Source: Caballeronia fortuita (GTDB lineage: Bacteria > Pseudomonadota > Gammaproteobacteria > Burkholderiales > Burkholderiaceae). Taken from it: a stretch of 64,000 nt of DNA. The DNA lies in NCBI RefSeq assembly GCF_001544835.2, contig NZ_FCNX02000013.1:173900-237899 (forward strand), given 5' to 3'. A program made the translations under genes and the position numbers. Below the pieces are notes generated by a model. The model ran no database searches. It worked only from the letters and a program-made list of their open reading frames with translations, and was not told where the DNA came from. Shown here one piece after another: positions 26,842 to 35,841 of this stretch (positions are counted from its first letter, which is position 1; each line of letters starts with the position of its first letter).

Positions 26842-27812
26842 CGGTCGTCTTCCGGTTGTTCGGGCCACAACCACGGATGCGGCGCCGCGCGTCTGAAGCC
26901 TGCATCGCCCATCAGCAGATCGAGCGTGAGGCTCGCGAGATCGTCGGCGTAAGGTTCGAAGTCGTAGGCCTTCTCCTGATAGCCGATCTTGCGATAGGTG
27001 CCGCATTCGTCGCACGATTCGGCCTTGAGCGGCGCGCTTCTCGCCTTCGCGTTTTTTTCCTCTTCGGGTTCGTCGCCGGTGCCCATCACCTGATAGGCGA
27101 TGCCCTTGGTCGAATCGCAATTCGTGCATTTGGCGCGCACGACATGAAGCTCCGTCGCGCACAGTCCGCATTGCACGTAGCGATAGCCTTCGTACGCGCC
27201 GCCCACGCGCACGATGCTCGCGACCGGCATCGAGCCGCATACGGGGCACACGCCGGGCGTGTCGAGATAGGGCACGTCTTTCATGTCGATGCGGCTCGCG
27301 AGATCGGTCCACACGACTTGCAGCGCGGCGGCGATGAAAGGCGCGGCGGCCGGATCGATCTCGGCGAAGCGCAGCGCGAGAATCGCGTCGGCTTGAGCGT
27401 CGAGCGCGGCGGCGTCGAGCGTGCGCAGGCGCGTGACGAGCTGCGTGAGCGCGGGCGTCAGTGCGCCCGCGGCTTCGATGCCGTCGAGCAGCAGGAACAG
27501 CACGTCGCGCCATGCAGGATCACGCTCGTCCGTGAGCGCGGGGACGATCGGCATCGAATGCTGCTGGTTCAGTTCGATCGATGCGCGCGACGGCATCGGC
27601 GCGCTGAATTGCGAGAGCACGCGCTGCTGCGTGCCGGCGAGCGCGGCCATCAGGCGCAGATATCCGGCGATGGGATTGCTCGCGTCCGCGAGTTGCAGCA
27701 GACGTGCGGCGCGCGCGGCGAATATCGTCGCGCGTTCGGGCATGCGCAAGCGCGGAATGGCCGATGGATCGAGCGATTCGATGCGCTCGGCTTCGACTAT
27801 GCGTTGGACCAC
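26838..27812 (-). CDS. fdhE: Formate dehydrogenase accessory protein FdhE
   Basis: 324 residues. Four CxxC pairs (CPVC, CGLC, CTNC, CDEC, about residues 188-268) form the rubredoxin-like metal sites typical of FdhE. The protein is required for active formate dehydrogenase-N/O and binds the catalytic subunit before export. Translation starts at a GTG with GAGGA upstream. It is 103 bases after fdnI and overlaps selA, so it links the enzyme genes to the Sec genes. A lysine/glutamate-rich insertion (EPEEEKNAKARS) lies between the last two CxxC pairs. Confidence 0.94.
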   Translation of the reverse strand: MVQRIVEAERIESLDPSAIPRLRMPERATIFAARAARLLQLADASNPIAGYLRLMAALAGTQQRVLSQFSAPMPSRASIELNQQHSMPIVPALTDERDPAWRDVLFLLLDGIEAAGALTPALTQLVTRLRTLDAAALDAQADAILALRFAEIDPAAAPFIAAALQVVWTDLASRIDMKDVPYLDTPGVCPVCGSMPVASIVRVGGAYEGYRYVQCGLCATELHVVRAKCTNCDSTKGIAYQVMGTGDEPEEEKNAKARSAPLKAESCDECGTYRKIGYQEKAYDFEPYADDLASLTLDLLMGDAGFRRAAPHPWLWPEQPEDDR

Positions 27813-27915
27813 GGAAGGTTTCCTCGCGGGGTAAGCGGTCGACCGAGCATATCAGCAAAATCGATATGAAATGGACCGCACCCCGCACGTATTGGCCCAG
27901 CGTCGAGACGGACTT

Positions 27916-28566
27916 CTACTTCCCGATAATCTCCCTGAACCACCTCGGATGATGCTTCCGCGCCCATCCATACGTAACGGTTCCGCGCGTCATCGCGCCG
28001 ATCGATCCCTTCACCCACAGCGCCGCATAGATATGCACGATGATCGACACGATCAACACGAACGCCGTCGCCGCGTGCACGACTGAAGCAAGGCGGATGA
28101 CGGTGATAGGAAAGTAGAACGCGAAGTATCTGCGCCAGATCACGATGCCGCTCACAAGCAGCAACACGAGGCTCGCCACCATCACGAAGAAGAGAATCTT
28201 CTGCCCCGCGTTGTACTTGCCGATCTCCGGCAGCCGGTCCTCGCGGTTCGTGAGCACGTCGTTCATCTGCTTCATCCACTGGACGTCGTTCGTGTCCAGA
28301 TAGTTGTGATGCCAGAAGCGCAGCGCGAGGATCATGAACGACAGGAACATCACGCAGCCAACGAAGGGATGCAGGATGCGCGTCCATTGCCCGCCACCGA
28401 AGATCGCATAGAGCCATGCCATCGACGGATGGAACATCGCGAGCCCGGACAACGCGAGCAGTACAAACGTGATCGCGGTTATCCAGTGATTCGTGCGCTC
28501 GTTCGGCGTGTAGCGCACGATCAATCGATGACCCTTCACGTCACGCAGTTCGCTATCGTGTTTCAT
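27916..28566 (-). CDS. fdnI: Formate dehydrogenase-N gamma subunit (cytochrome b556)
   Basis: 216 residues with four transmembrane helices and histidines suited to two b hemes (TNHWITAITFVLLALSG, RILHPFVGCVMFL, RFWHHNYL, VVHAATAFVLIVSIIVHIY). It anchors the enzyme in the inner membrane and passes electrons from the beta subunit to quinone. ATG 28566 lies 14 bases inside fdnH, so translation is coupled. Length and topology match E. coli FdnI/FdoI. Confidence 0.93.
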   Translation of the reverse strand: MKHDSELRDVKGHRLIVRYTPNERTNHWITAITFVLLALSGLAMFHPSMAWLYAIFGGGQWTRILHPFVGCVMFLSFMILALRFWHHNYLDTNDVQWMKQMNDVLTNREDRLPEIGKYNAGQKILFFVMVASLVLLLVSGIVIWRRYFAFYFPITVIRLASVVHAATAFVLIVSIIVHIYAALWVKGSIGAMTRGTVTYGWARKHHPRWFREIIGK

Positions 28567-29497
28567 CTGTCCGCTCCTGTCCGCCCTCACGGCGACGCCG
28601 CACGTCTTCCGCCTCGCGATGCGCTTCGACTTCGTCTTCGTCGCTGACTTCGTTCGGCCCGATGCGCGTGTAATGGAAGAAGCCCGCCAGCGCCGCGAGC
28701 GCGATGCCGACCATCGCAAGCGGCTTGGTCACGCCCTTCCAGATCGAGACGAGCGGGCTGATGTGCGGATCTTTCGCGAGCCCGTGATACAACTCCGGCT
28801 GATCCGCATGATGCAGCACGTACATGACGTGCGTGCCGCCCACGCCCGCCGGGTTGTACAAGCCGGCCTTCTCGAAACCGCGCTCCTTCAGGTCTTCCAC
28901 GCGATCTTCGGCCTGCGCGATCATGTCGACCTTGGTGCCGAACATGATCGCGCCCGTGGGACACGTCTTCACGCACGCCGGCTCCTGCCCGACGGCGACG
29001 CGATCCGAGCAAAGCGTGCACTTGTACGCGCGATGATCTTCCTTTGAAATCCGCGGGATATTGAACGGGCAGCCGGTGATGCAATAGCCGCAGCCGATGC
29101 AGTTCTCCTCGTGAAAATCGACGATGCCGTTCGTGTACTGAATGATCGCCCCGGGCGACGGACACGCTTTCAGACAGCCCGGGTCCTCGCAATGCATGCA
29201 GCCGTCCTTGCGGATCAGCCATTCGAGGTCGCCCTTCGGATTCTCGTATTCGGTGAAGCGCATCACCGTCCACGAATGCTCCGTCAGGTCGCGCGGATTG
29301 TCGTAGATGCCGGTCGTGTGACCGACATCGTCGCGCAGATCGTTCCACTCCATGCACGCCGTCTGACACGCCTTGCAGCCGATGCACTTGGACACGTCGA
29401 TGAGCTTCGCCACCGTGCCTGTCACCGGCTCGCGTATTTGCGTCTGCGGCACGGTGGTCGCCGAGATACGCTTGATATCGAGCGATTGCAGAGCCAT
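28553..29497 (-). CDS. fdnH: Formate dehydrogenase-N beta subunit (four [4Fe-4S] clusters)
   Basis: 314 residues. Four cysteine groups are visible: CIGCKACQTACMEWND, CMHCEDPGCLKACP, CIGCGYCITGCP and CTLCSDRVAVGQEPACVKTCP. A single C-terminal helix (AMVGIALAALAGFF) fixes it to the membrane, and the tail after it is highly charged. It carries electrons from the molybdenum subunit to cytochrome b. It begins ten bases after the fdnG stop. Like its E. coli counterpart it lacks a signal peptide and should be exported together with FdnG. Confidence 0.95.
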   Translation of the reverse strand: MALQSLDIKRISATTVPQTQIREPVTGTVAKLIDVSKCIGCKACQTACMEWNDLRDDVGHTTGIYDNPRDLTEHSWTVMRFTEYENPKGDLEWLIRKDGCMHCEDPGCLKACPSPGAIIQYTNGIVDFHEENCIGCGYCITGCPFNIPRISKEDHRAYKCTLCSDRVAVGQEPACVKTCPTGAIMFGTKVDMIAQAEDRVEDLKERGFEKAGLYNPAGVGGTHVMYVLHHADQPELYHGLAKDPHISPLVSIWKGVTKPLAMVGIALAALAGFFHYTRIGPNEVSDEDEVEAHREAEDVRRRREGGQERTDETR

Positions 29498-29507
29498 CTC
29501 GTCCTCC

Positions 29508-32500
29508 TTATGCCTTCTCGACCTTCACGAGGAACGACTTGAACTCGGGCGTCTGCGAGTTTCCGTCGCCCACGGAAGGCGTGAGTGTGTTGACGAGATA
29601 GCCCGGCTGCGTGAGGCCCTTGAAGCCCCAGTGCAGCGGCAGGCCGACGGTGTGCACCTTCTTGCCCTCTACGGTCAATGGTTTGATGCGCTTGGTGACG
29701 AGCGCCACTGCGACGATATGCCCGCGATTGCTCGACACCTTCACGCGATCGCCCGCGACGACACCCACTTCTTTCGCATGCTCTTCGCCGATCTCCACGA
29801 ACTGCTGCGGCTGCACGATCGCGTTCAGGCGCGCGTGCTTGGTCCAGTAGTGGAAGTGCTCGGTGAGGCGATAGGTGGTCGCGGTGTCAGGGAACTTGTC
29901 GGCGGTGCCGAACGCGGCGCGATCGGCCGCGAACACGCGCGCAGCCGGATTGCTCGTCACGGCCTTATTGTCCGGGAAGAACGGGTTGTAGCCGAGCGGC
30001 GTTTCGAAAGGCTCGTAATGCGCGGGGAATGGGCCTTCGTTCATGCCGTCGCGCGCAAAGAACCGAGCGACGCCTTCCGGGTTCATGATGAACGGACTCA
30101 TGCCCTTTTCAGGCGGCTCGTCGACCTTGAAGTCGGGCACGTCGGGGCCGCCCCACGCGCGCCCGTTCCACGCAATGAGCTTTCTCGATGGATCGAAAGG
30201 CTTGCCGTCCACATCGCACGATGCGCGGTTGTACAGCACGCGACGATTCGCCGGCCACGCCCACGCCCAGCCGAGCGTCTGGCCGATGCCCGTCGGATCG
30301 GCGTTGTCGCGCCGGCCCATCTGGTTGCCCGCCTGCGTCCACGATCCGCAGAAGATCCAGCATCCGCTCGCGGTCGAGCCGTCGTCACGCAGTTGCCCGA
30401 AGTTCGCGAGCTGCTCGCCGCGCCTGGCGAGCACCTTTGTCTGATCGGTCGGATCGGTGACGTCGGCGAGCGCGCGGCCGTTGAACTCCATGGCGATCTC
30501 TTCGGGCGTCGGACTTTCCGGATCGGCATACGGCCAGGTCATCTTCAGGATCGGATCGGGATACTTGCCGCCCTTTTCCTGATAGGCGCGGCGCATGCGC
30601 AGCCAGAGGCCCGACATGATCTCGAGATCGCTTCGCGCTTCGCCCGGCGGCGTCGTGCCCTGCCAGTGCCATTGCAAGACGCGCGACGAACTCACGAGCG
30701 AGCCGCGTTCTTCCGCGAAACAGCTCGTCGGCAGGCGGAATACTTCGGTCTGTATCTTCGATGAATCGACGTCGTTGAACTCGCCGTGGTTCTTCCAGAA
30801 CTCCGACGTTTCCGTCGCGAGCGGGTCCATGATGACGAGCCACTTCAGCTTCGACAGCCCCAGCCCGATCTTCGCCTTGTTCGGCGCGGCGGCGAGGGGA
30901 TTGAAACCCTGGCAGATGTAGCCGTTCATCTTGCCCTGCGCCATCAGCTCGAAGACCTGCAGCATGTCGTAGGACTTGTCGAGCTTAGGCAGCATGTCGT
31001 AGCCGAAGTTGTTCTCGGCCGTCGCATTGTCGCCCCACCACGACTTCATGAAGCTCACATAGAACGCGCGATAGTTCTTCCAGTAGCTCAACTGGTTCGG
31101 ACGCAACGGCTGCGCGGCGCGCTTCTTGATGTAGTCCTCGTACTCCTGCTCGCCTTCCATCGGCAAGGTCATGTAGCCGGGCAGCAGATTCGACATCAGG
31201 CCGAGATCGGTGAGACCCTGAATGTTCGAGTGCCCGCGCAGTGCATTCATGCCGCCGCCCGCGATGCCGATGTTGCCGAGCAGAAGCTGCACCATCGCGC
31301 CCGTGCGGATCATCTGCGCGCCGACCGAGTGATGCGTCCAGCCGAGCGCATAGAGGATCGTGCCCGCGCGTTTGGGCGCGGCCGTCGTCGCGAGCATCTC
31401 GCAGACCTTGAGGAACTTGTCGGTCGGCGTGCCGCAGATCTTCGTCACCATCTCGGGCGTGTACGCGGCGTAATGCTGCTTGAGCAGGTTGTACACGCAG
31501 CGCGGATGCTGCAAGGTCGGATCGGTCTTCACGAAACCGTCGTCGCCGCGCTCGTAGTCCCAGCTCGTCTTGTCGTACTTGCGATGCTCCGCGTCGTAGC
31601 CCGAGAACACGCCGTCCTTGAACGCGAAGTCCTCGCGCACGATGAACGACATGTCCGTGTAATTCTTCACGTACTCATGCTGGATCTTGTCGTTCGCAAG
31701 CAGATAGTTGATGACGCCGCCGAGGAACGCGATGTCCGTGCCGGTGCGGATCGGCGCGTAGAAATCCGCGACCGATGCCGTGCGCGTAAAGCGCGGATCG
31801 ACGACGATGAGACGCGCGCGCCGATGCGCCTTCGCCTCGGTCACCCACTTGAAGCCGCACGGGTGCGCTTCCGCCGCATTGCCGCCCATTACGAGAATCA
31901 GATCCGTGTTCTTGATGTCGACCCAATGGTTCGTCATCGCTCCACGGCCAAACGTCGGGGCAAGACCTGCCACCGTCGGGCCATGTCAGACACGCGCCTG
32001 ATTGTCGAATGCGAGCATTCCCCAGCTGCGCACCGTCTTGTGTGTCAGATAGCCGACCTCGTTGCTTCCCGCCGATGCCGCCAGAAAGCCCGACGTCAGC
32101 CAGCGGTTCACCTTCTTGCCGTCCGGCGTGGACTCGACGAAGTTCGCATCGCGATCTTCCTTCAGCAGCGTGGCGATGCGATCGAGCGCCTCGTCCCACG
32201 AGATGCGTTTCCACTCGTTCGATCCCGGCGCGCGATGCTCGGGATACATGAGCCGGCTCGGACTGTGAATGAAGTCGATGAGCGATGCGCCTTTAGGGCA
32301 CAACGTGCCGCGATTGACCGGATGATCCGGATCGCCTTCGATATGGATGATGCTCGATTTGGCGTTCTTGGCGTTGTCGCCCAGACCGTACATGAGAATG
32401 CCGCAACCGACCGAACAGTACGGACAGGTATTGCGGGTTTCAGTGGTGCGCGACAGTTTGTATTGTCGGACTTCGGCAAGCGCCGGCGCCGGCGAAAAGC

Positions 32501-32576
32501 CCATTGCCGCCAGGCTCGAACCGGCGAGCGTGCTCGCTGAGACCTTGAGGAACTGTCGCCGTGACATTTGGAGCAT
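29508..32576 (-). CDS. fdnG: Formate dehydrogenase-N catalytic subunit, selenocysteine-containing
   Basis: 1022 residues when the in-frame UGA at 31988-31986 is read as selenocysteine (Sec197). The flanking residues DNQARV-U-HGPTVAGLAPTFGRG match the active site of E. coli FdnG, where Sec is at 196. A twin-arginine signal (SRRQFLK, residues 5-11) sends the folded enzyme to the periplasm. CPYCSVGC ... LCPKG binds a [4Fe-4S] cluster, and the rest binds the bis-MGD molybdenum or tungsten cofactor. It oxidises formate to carbon dioxide. ATG 32576 has GAGG upstream. First gene of the fdnGHI-fdhE-selAB series. An automatic caller would split it at the UGA into two pieces. Confidence 0.96.
31944..31988 (-). 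promoter_or_regulatory. Bacterial SECIS element of fdnG
   Basis: Starting at the UGA, the mRNA can fold with GGCA and TGCC enclosing GGTCT (about 31971-31959), the loop known from E. coli fdhF and fdnG to bind SelB. The position, about 17-29 bases after the UGA, fits the known rule. It lies entirely in coding sequence. Confidence 0.8.
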
Positions 32577-32615
32577 GGTTGCCCTCGGCGTGTCGTCGTT
32601 AAAGTGGGTTACTAA

Positions 32616-32621
32616 AGTATA
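32616..32621 (-). promoter_or_regulatory. Possible -10 element for the fdn operon
   Basis: TATACT on the minus strand lies 40 bases before the fdnG start. No good -35 is seen, which could mean dependence on an activator. No FNR or NarL consensus is evident to me. Two TAAAGT direct repeats 13 bases apart (plus strand 32600-32605 and 32613-32618) overlap the element. Confidence 0.3.
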
Positions 32622-32802
32622 TGGTGCCCGATTACATCCCGCAGACACCAAGGACACGATATTTGCACCAATGCGCGCATGGCCGTCGCGACTTCATGCA
32701 CAACTTCGGCAGTGCAGCAAGGCGCGCGCCTGCACACGCCTGTTCTGGAATGGAACGTGCTCGACGGGATGACACATCGCTCCATAGAACCGAGAGGTCG
32801 TC

Positions 32803-34149
32803 ATGAGTTCCGTCTCAACGCAAAAGATCGAAGCGGTCGTCAAGAAGGACGCTTCGTGGGCGCTCGGCGCGCTCAAGCAGTTCTCGGAAGATCGCTGCGC
32901 CGCGATGGCCGCGAGCATCGCCTTCTATTCGGCGTTCTCTCTCGCCCCGACGCTCGTCATGGTCATCGCCGTCGCGGGCTGGATCTTCGGGCCGGAAGCC
33001 GCGCGCGGGCAGCTCTTTCATCAGGTGAACGGGCTGATCGGCGATCAGGCGGCGGCGGGCGTGCAGAGCATCGTCGAGAACGCGCATCGCAGCAGCGGCA
33101 CCGGCATCGCCGCAATCATCTCGTTTGCGCTGCTCGCGATCGGCGCGTCGGCGACGTTTTCATCGCTTAATACGGCGCTGAACATCGTCTGGCCGATGAC
33201 CGGCGAACAACGCTCCAGCATCATGACGATGGTCCGCGTGCGGCTCATTTCGTTCGGGCTCGTGCTGGGCGTCGCGTTTCTCCTGATCGTCTCGCTCGTG
33301 CTCGATACCGCGATTCAGGCGGTCGGCATGTGGCTATGGGCGAATTCGCCATTCGTGATCGTCGGCGATATCGTTCAGTTGCTGGTCGGGCTTGCGATTC
33401 TCACGGCCGCGTTCGGCGCGCTGATGAAGTTTCTGCCCGATGCGCCCGTGCAATGGCGCGACGCGCTCGTCGGCGGGCTCGTCGCGGCGCTGCTCTTCTC
33501 GGCGGGCAAGAAACTCTTCGCCGTCTATCTGACACACGCCGGCACCGCGAGCGCGTTCGGCGCGGCGGGATCGCTCGCGGTCCTGTTGATGTGGCTGTAC
33601 TTCTCGGCCGCCGTGCTGCTGCTCGGCGCGGAGTTTTCGGCGGCGCGCGCCCGCATGCACGATCCGCGCGGCGCGTGGGGCCAGCAGAACAACGGCCGCG
33701 TGCCGCCGGGCAGCCGCGCGAAGATCGGCTCGCTGCTCGCGGCATCGACGCGTCCCGGCACGCCGGCCGCAGCGGCGGCGGCTGCATCGGCGCCGACGCC
33801 TGCGAACGCAAGCGCAACCGCGGACGCACCCTTGTCCGCGAATGCGCGACGCACGATCGGCGCGCGCGCTCAACACGCCCAGCAACTGACCGGACAGGCG
33901 CGCAGGAAAGTGTCCGCCGTGGCGCGGGCGCTGGAGTTGTCGCGCAAGCTCGCGCGAGCCGAATCGACGGCGACGCGCGCCACCGCGCTCGCGATGGTCG
34001 GTGCGGGCCGCAAGGCGTCGTCGGCGAACGCGGCGGTGCGCCGGCATCCGTGGCGCGCGGTGCTCTTCGCCGCGGGCGCGGGCATGGCCGTCGCGCTGCT
34101 CTCGCGACGCGATGCCGGTCACGCGGACGACGCCGATCCGCGGAACTGA
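32803..34149 (+). CDS. yihY: YihY/BrkB-family membrane protein with ElaB/YqjD-like C-terminal tail
   Basis: 448 residues. The first 285 match YihY (UPF0761): about six helices including ASIAFYSAFSLAPTLVMVIAVAGW and GSLAVLLMWLYFSAAVLLLGAEFSAA. The remaining 160 residues are an unusual alanine-rich extension ending in VRRHPWRAVLFAAGAGMAVALLSRRD, the pattern of the C-terminal membrane anchor of ribosome-associated ElaB/YqjD proteins (DUF883). The start follows GAGAGG. Function of YihY is unproven; it was once misnamed ribonuclease BN. Divergent from the fdn operon. Confidence 0.85.
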   Translation: MSSVSTQKIEAVVKKDASWALGALKQFSEDRCAAMAASIAFYSAFSLAPTLVMVIAVAGWIFGPEAARGQLFHQVNGLIGDQAAAGVQSIVENAHRSSGTGIAAIISFALLAIGASATFSSLNTALNIVWPMTGEQRSSIMTMVRVRLISFGLVLGVAFLLIVSLVLDTAIQAVGMWLWANSPFVIVGDIVQLLVGLAILTAAFGALMKFLPDAPVQWRDALVGGLVAALLFSAGKKLFAVYLTHAGTASAFGAAGSLAVLLMWLYFSAAVLLLGAEFSAARARMHDPRGAWGQQNNGRVPPGSRAKIGSLLAASTRPGTPAAAAAAASAPTPANASATADAPLSANARRTIGARAQHAQQLTGQARRKVSAVARALELSRKLARAESTATRATALAMVGAGRKASSANAAVRRHPWRAVLFAAGAGMAVALLSRRDAGHADDADPRN

Positions 34150-34463
34150 CCGGCAATGCCTGCTGTCCGCGAAATCCGAAAAATCGTGTGCTGCGAAAGC
34201 GCTTTGTTATTTGAATAGAGCGTAATCGAATATCGGCGCTGAAAATCCCATGTCGAATGTGCGGGTGGGTGCGGAACTTTTCGCAAACACGCCTGTCTCC
34301 CGAAATTCGCTTTTGCACACCCGGAAAGCCTTTATGGGCGGGCGTCCGAATCGAGTGTGTGTTTTTTGAGACAGTCTATATTTTTTCGTTTCTTAAGTTA
34401 CGAAACGTTGCGTTATTCTCTGCGCCGGTAACAACGATTTTAATCATTCGCGTGGAGAATTCG
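34150..34463. other. 314-base gap upstream of the porin gene
   Basis: AT-richer than its surroundings and without a convincing gene. It contains TTGAGA (34366-34371) and a nearby TCTATA too close to be its partner, and an inverted repeat CGTTTC-N9-GAAACG (34387-34407) that could fold in the porin leader. A long regulated leader is usual for Burkholderia porins, but I cannot fix the promoter. Confidence 0.4.
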
Positions 34464-35633
34464 ATGAAACGAATCGCACTGACGTCCCTCTCGCTGGCGC
34501 TCCTCGGCGCAGCAGGCGCGGCACAGGCACAAACGAGCGTGACGCTCTATGGCGTGATCGACACCGGTCTCGCATATGTGAGCCACGCCAACGGCAACGG
34601 CGACCACCTGTTCGGCATGGTCAACGGCACGCTCTCCGGCCCGCGCTGGGGCTTGAAGGGTCAGGAAGACCTGGGCGGCGGCCTGAAGGCGATCTTCCAG
34701 TTGGAAAGCGGCTTCGATCCGGGTACGGGTCGTCTGAACCAGGGCGGCCGCGAGTTCGGTCGTCAGGCGTTCGTCGGCTTGAGCGGCAACCAGTGGGGTA
34801 CGGTCACGTTGGGTCGTCAGTATGACCCGTCGGTCGACATGGTTCAGGGCCTCACGGCCGACAACTACTGGGGCGCTGCATTCGCAACGCCGGGCGACGT
34901 CGACAACTACGACAACAGCCTGCGCGTGAGCAACGCCGTCAAGTACGTTTCGCCGGTGTTCTCGGGCTTCCAGTTCGAAGGCATCTACGGCTTCAGCAAC
35001 CTGGCGGGCACCACGGGCCAAGGCCAGACCTGGGGCGGCGCAGCGACCTACGCGAACGGTCCGTTCTCGATCGCGGCCAGCTACCTGTACGTGAACCAGC
35101 CGTCGGCGAACCGCACGGTCGCTGCATGGAACAGCCCGTCGTCGGACTCGCTGTTCAACACGATCATCAACAGCGGCTACGCATCGTCCAAGGCAGTCGG
35201 CATCGCACGCGGCGCTGGCCAATACGTGTTCGGCCCGTTCACGGTCGGCGCATCGTACAGCTTCGCGCAATACAAGCCGGACGGCCTCTCGACGTTCTCG
35301 ACGCAAGAGAAGTTCAACGTCGGCAACGGCTACGTGAACTTCCAGCTGACGCCGGCAACGCTGCTCGGCCTGGGCTACACGTACACGCACGCAAGCGGCG
35401 ATACGTCGGCGAACTACCACCAGGTCAGCCTGGGTGCGGATTACTCGCTGTCCAAGCGTACGGATGTCTACGCTGTCGGCGCGTACCAGCACGCAAGCGG
35501 CTCGCAGCGCGTGACGAACGCGGACGGCACGCAAGCGAAGGTCGACGCTACGGCTTCGATCAGCGACTTCGGCTTCGACAGCGGCCGCAGCCACCAGGAA
35601 CTGGTGCTGATCGGTCTGCGCCACAAGTTCTAA
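34464..35633 (+). CDS. Gram-negative general porin (Burkholderiales type, trimeric 16-strand)
   Basis: 389 residues with signal peptide MKRIALTSLSLALLGAAGAAQA. The mature start QTSVTLYGVIDTGLAYVSHANG and LSGPRWGLKGQEDLGGGLKAIFQLESGFD are diagnostic of this porin family. The aromatic C-terminus (LIGLRHKF) is the outer-membrane assembly signal. Codon use here is stricter than in neighbours, as expected for an abundant protein. GGAG precedes the ATG and a strong terminator follows. It allows passive entry of small hydrophilic solutes. Confidence 0.95.
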   Translation: MKRIALTSLSLALLGAAGAAQAQTSVTLYGVIDTGLAYVSHANGNGDHLFGMVNGTLSGPRWGLKGQEDLGGGLKAIFQLESGFDPGTGRLNQGGREFGRQAFVGLSGNQWGTVTLGRQYDPSVDMVQGLTADNYWGAAFATPGDVDNYDNSLRVSNAVKYVSPVFSGFQFEGIYGFSNLAGTTGQGQTWGGAATYANGPFSIAASYLYVNQPSANRTVAAWNSPSSDSLFNTIINSGYASSKAVGIARGAGQYVFGPFTVGASYSFAQYKPDGLSTFSTQEKFNVGNGYVNFQLTPATLLGLGYTYTHASGDTSANYHQVSLGADYSLSKRTDVYAVGAYQHASGSQRVTNADGTQAKVDATASISDFGFDSGRSHQELVLIGLRHKF

Positions 35634-35689
35634 GAACAACCGCCTCGCGCGGCACGCAAGTGTCGCGTGGGGGGATAGCGGTATCCTCG

Positions 35690-35722
35690 AACAGCCATCG
35701 GTTATCCGATGGCTGTTTTTTT
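35690..35722 (+). terminator. Rho-independent terminator of the porin gene
   Basis: AACAGCCATCGG and CCGATGGCTGTT (35690-35701, 35706-35717) pair perfectly over 12 bases around TTAT, followed by a run of T. It sits 56 bases after the porin stop. Confidence 0.92.
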
Positions 35723-35841
35723 ATGCGCGCGCGAAAACGCCAAACGCAACAAATTGTTGAAATGAACCGCGTGCGTGCCGTCGCGCGCGGGCGACGGCGG
35801 CAGAATCGGCGGCAATTACAACGCCTTCGAGGTTCAGCCAT

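Noticed and set aside
31986..31988. In-frame UGA in fdnG taken as a nonsense mutation
   Set aside because: The surrounding residues match the Sec active site, a SECIS-like hairpin follows and selA/selB/selC are adjacent.
30786..32540. 584-codon plus-strand open frame
   Set aside because: Antisense shadow of fdnG.
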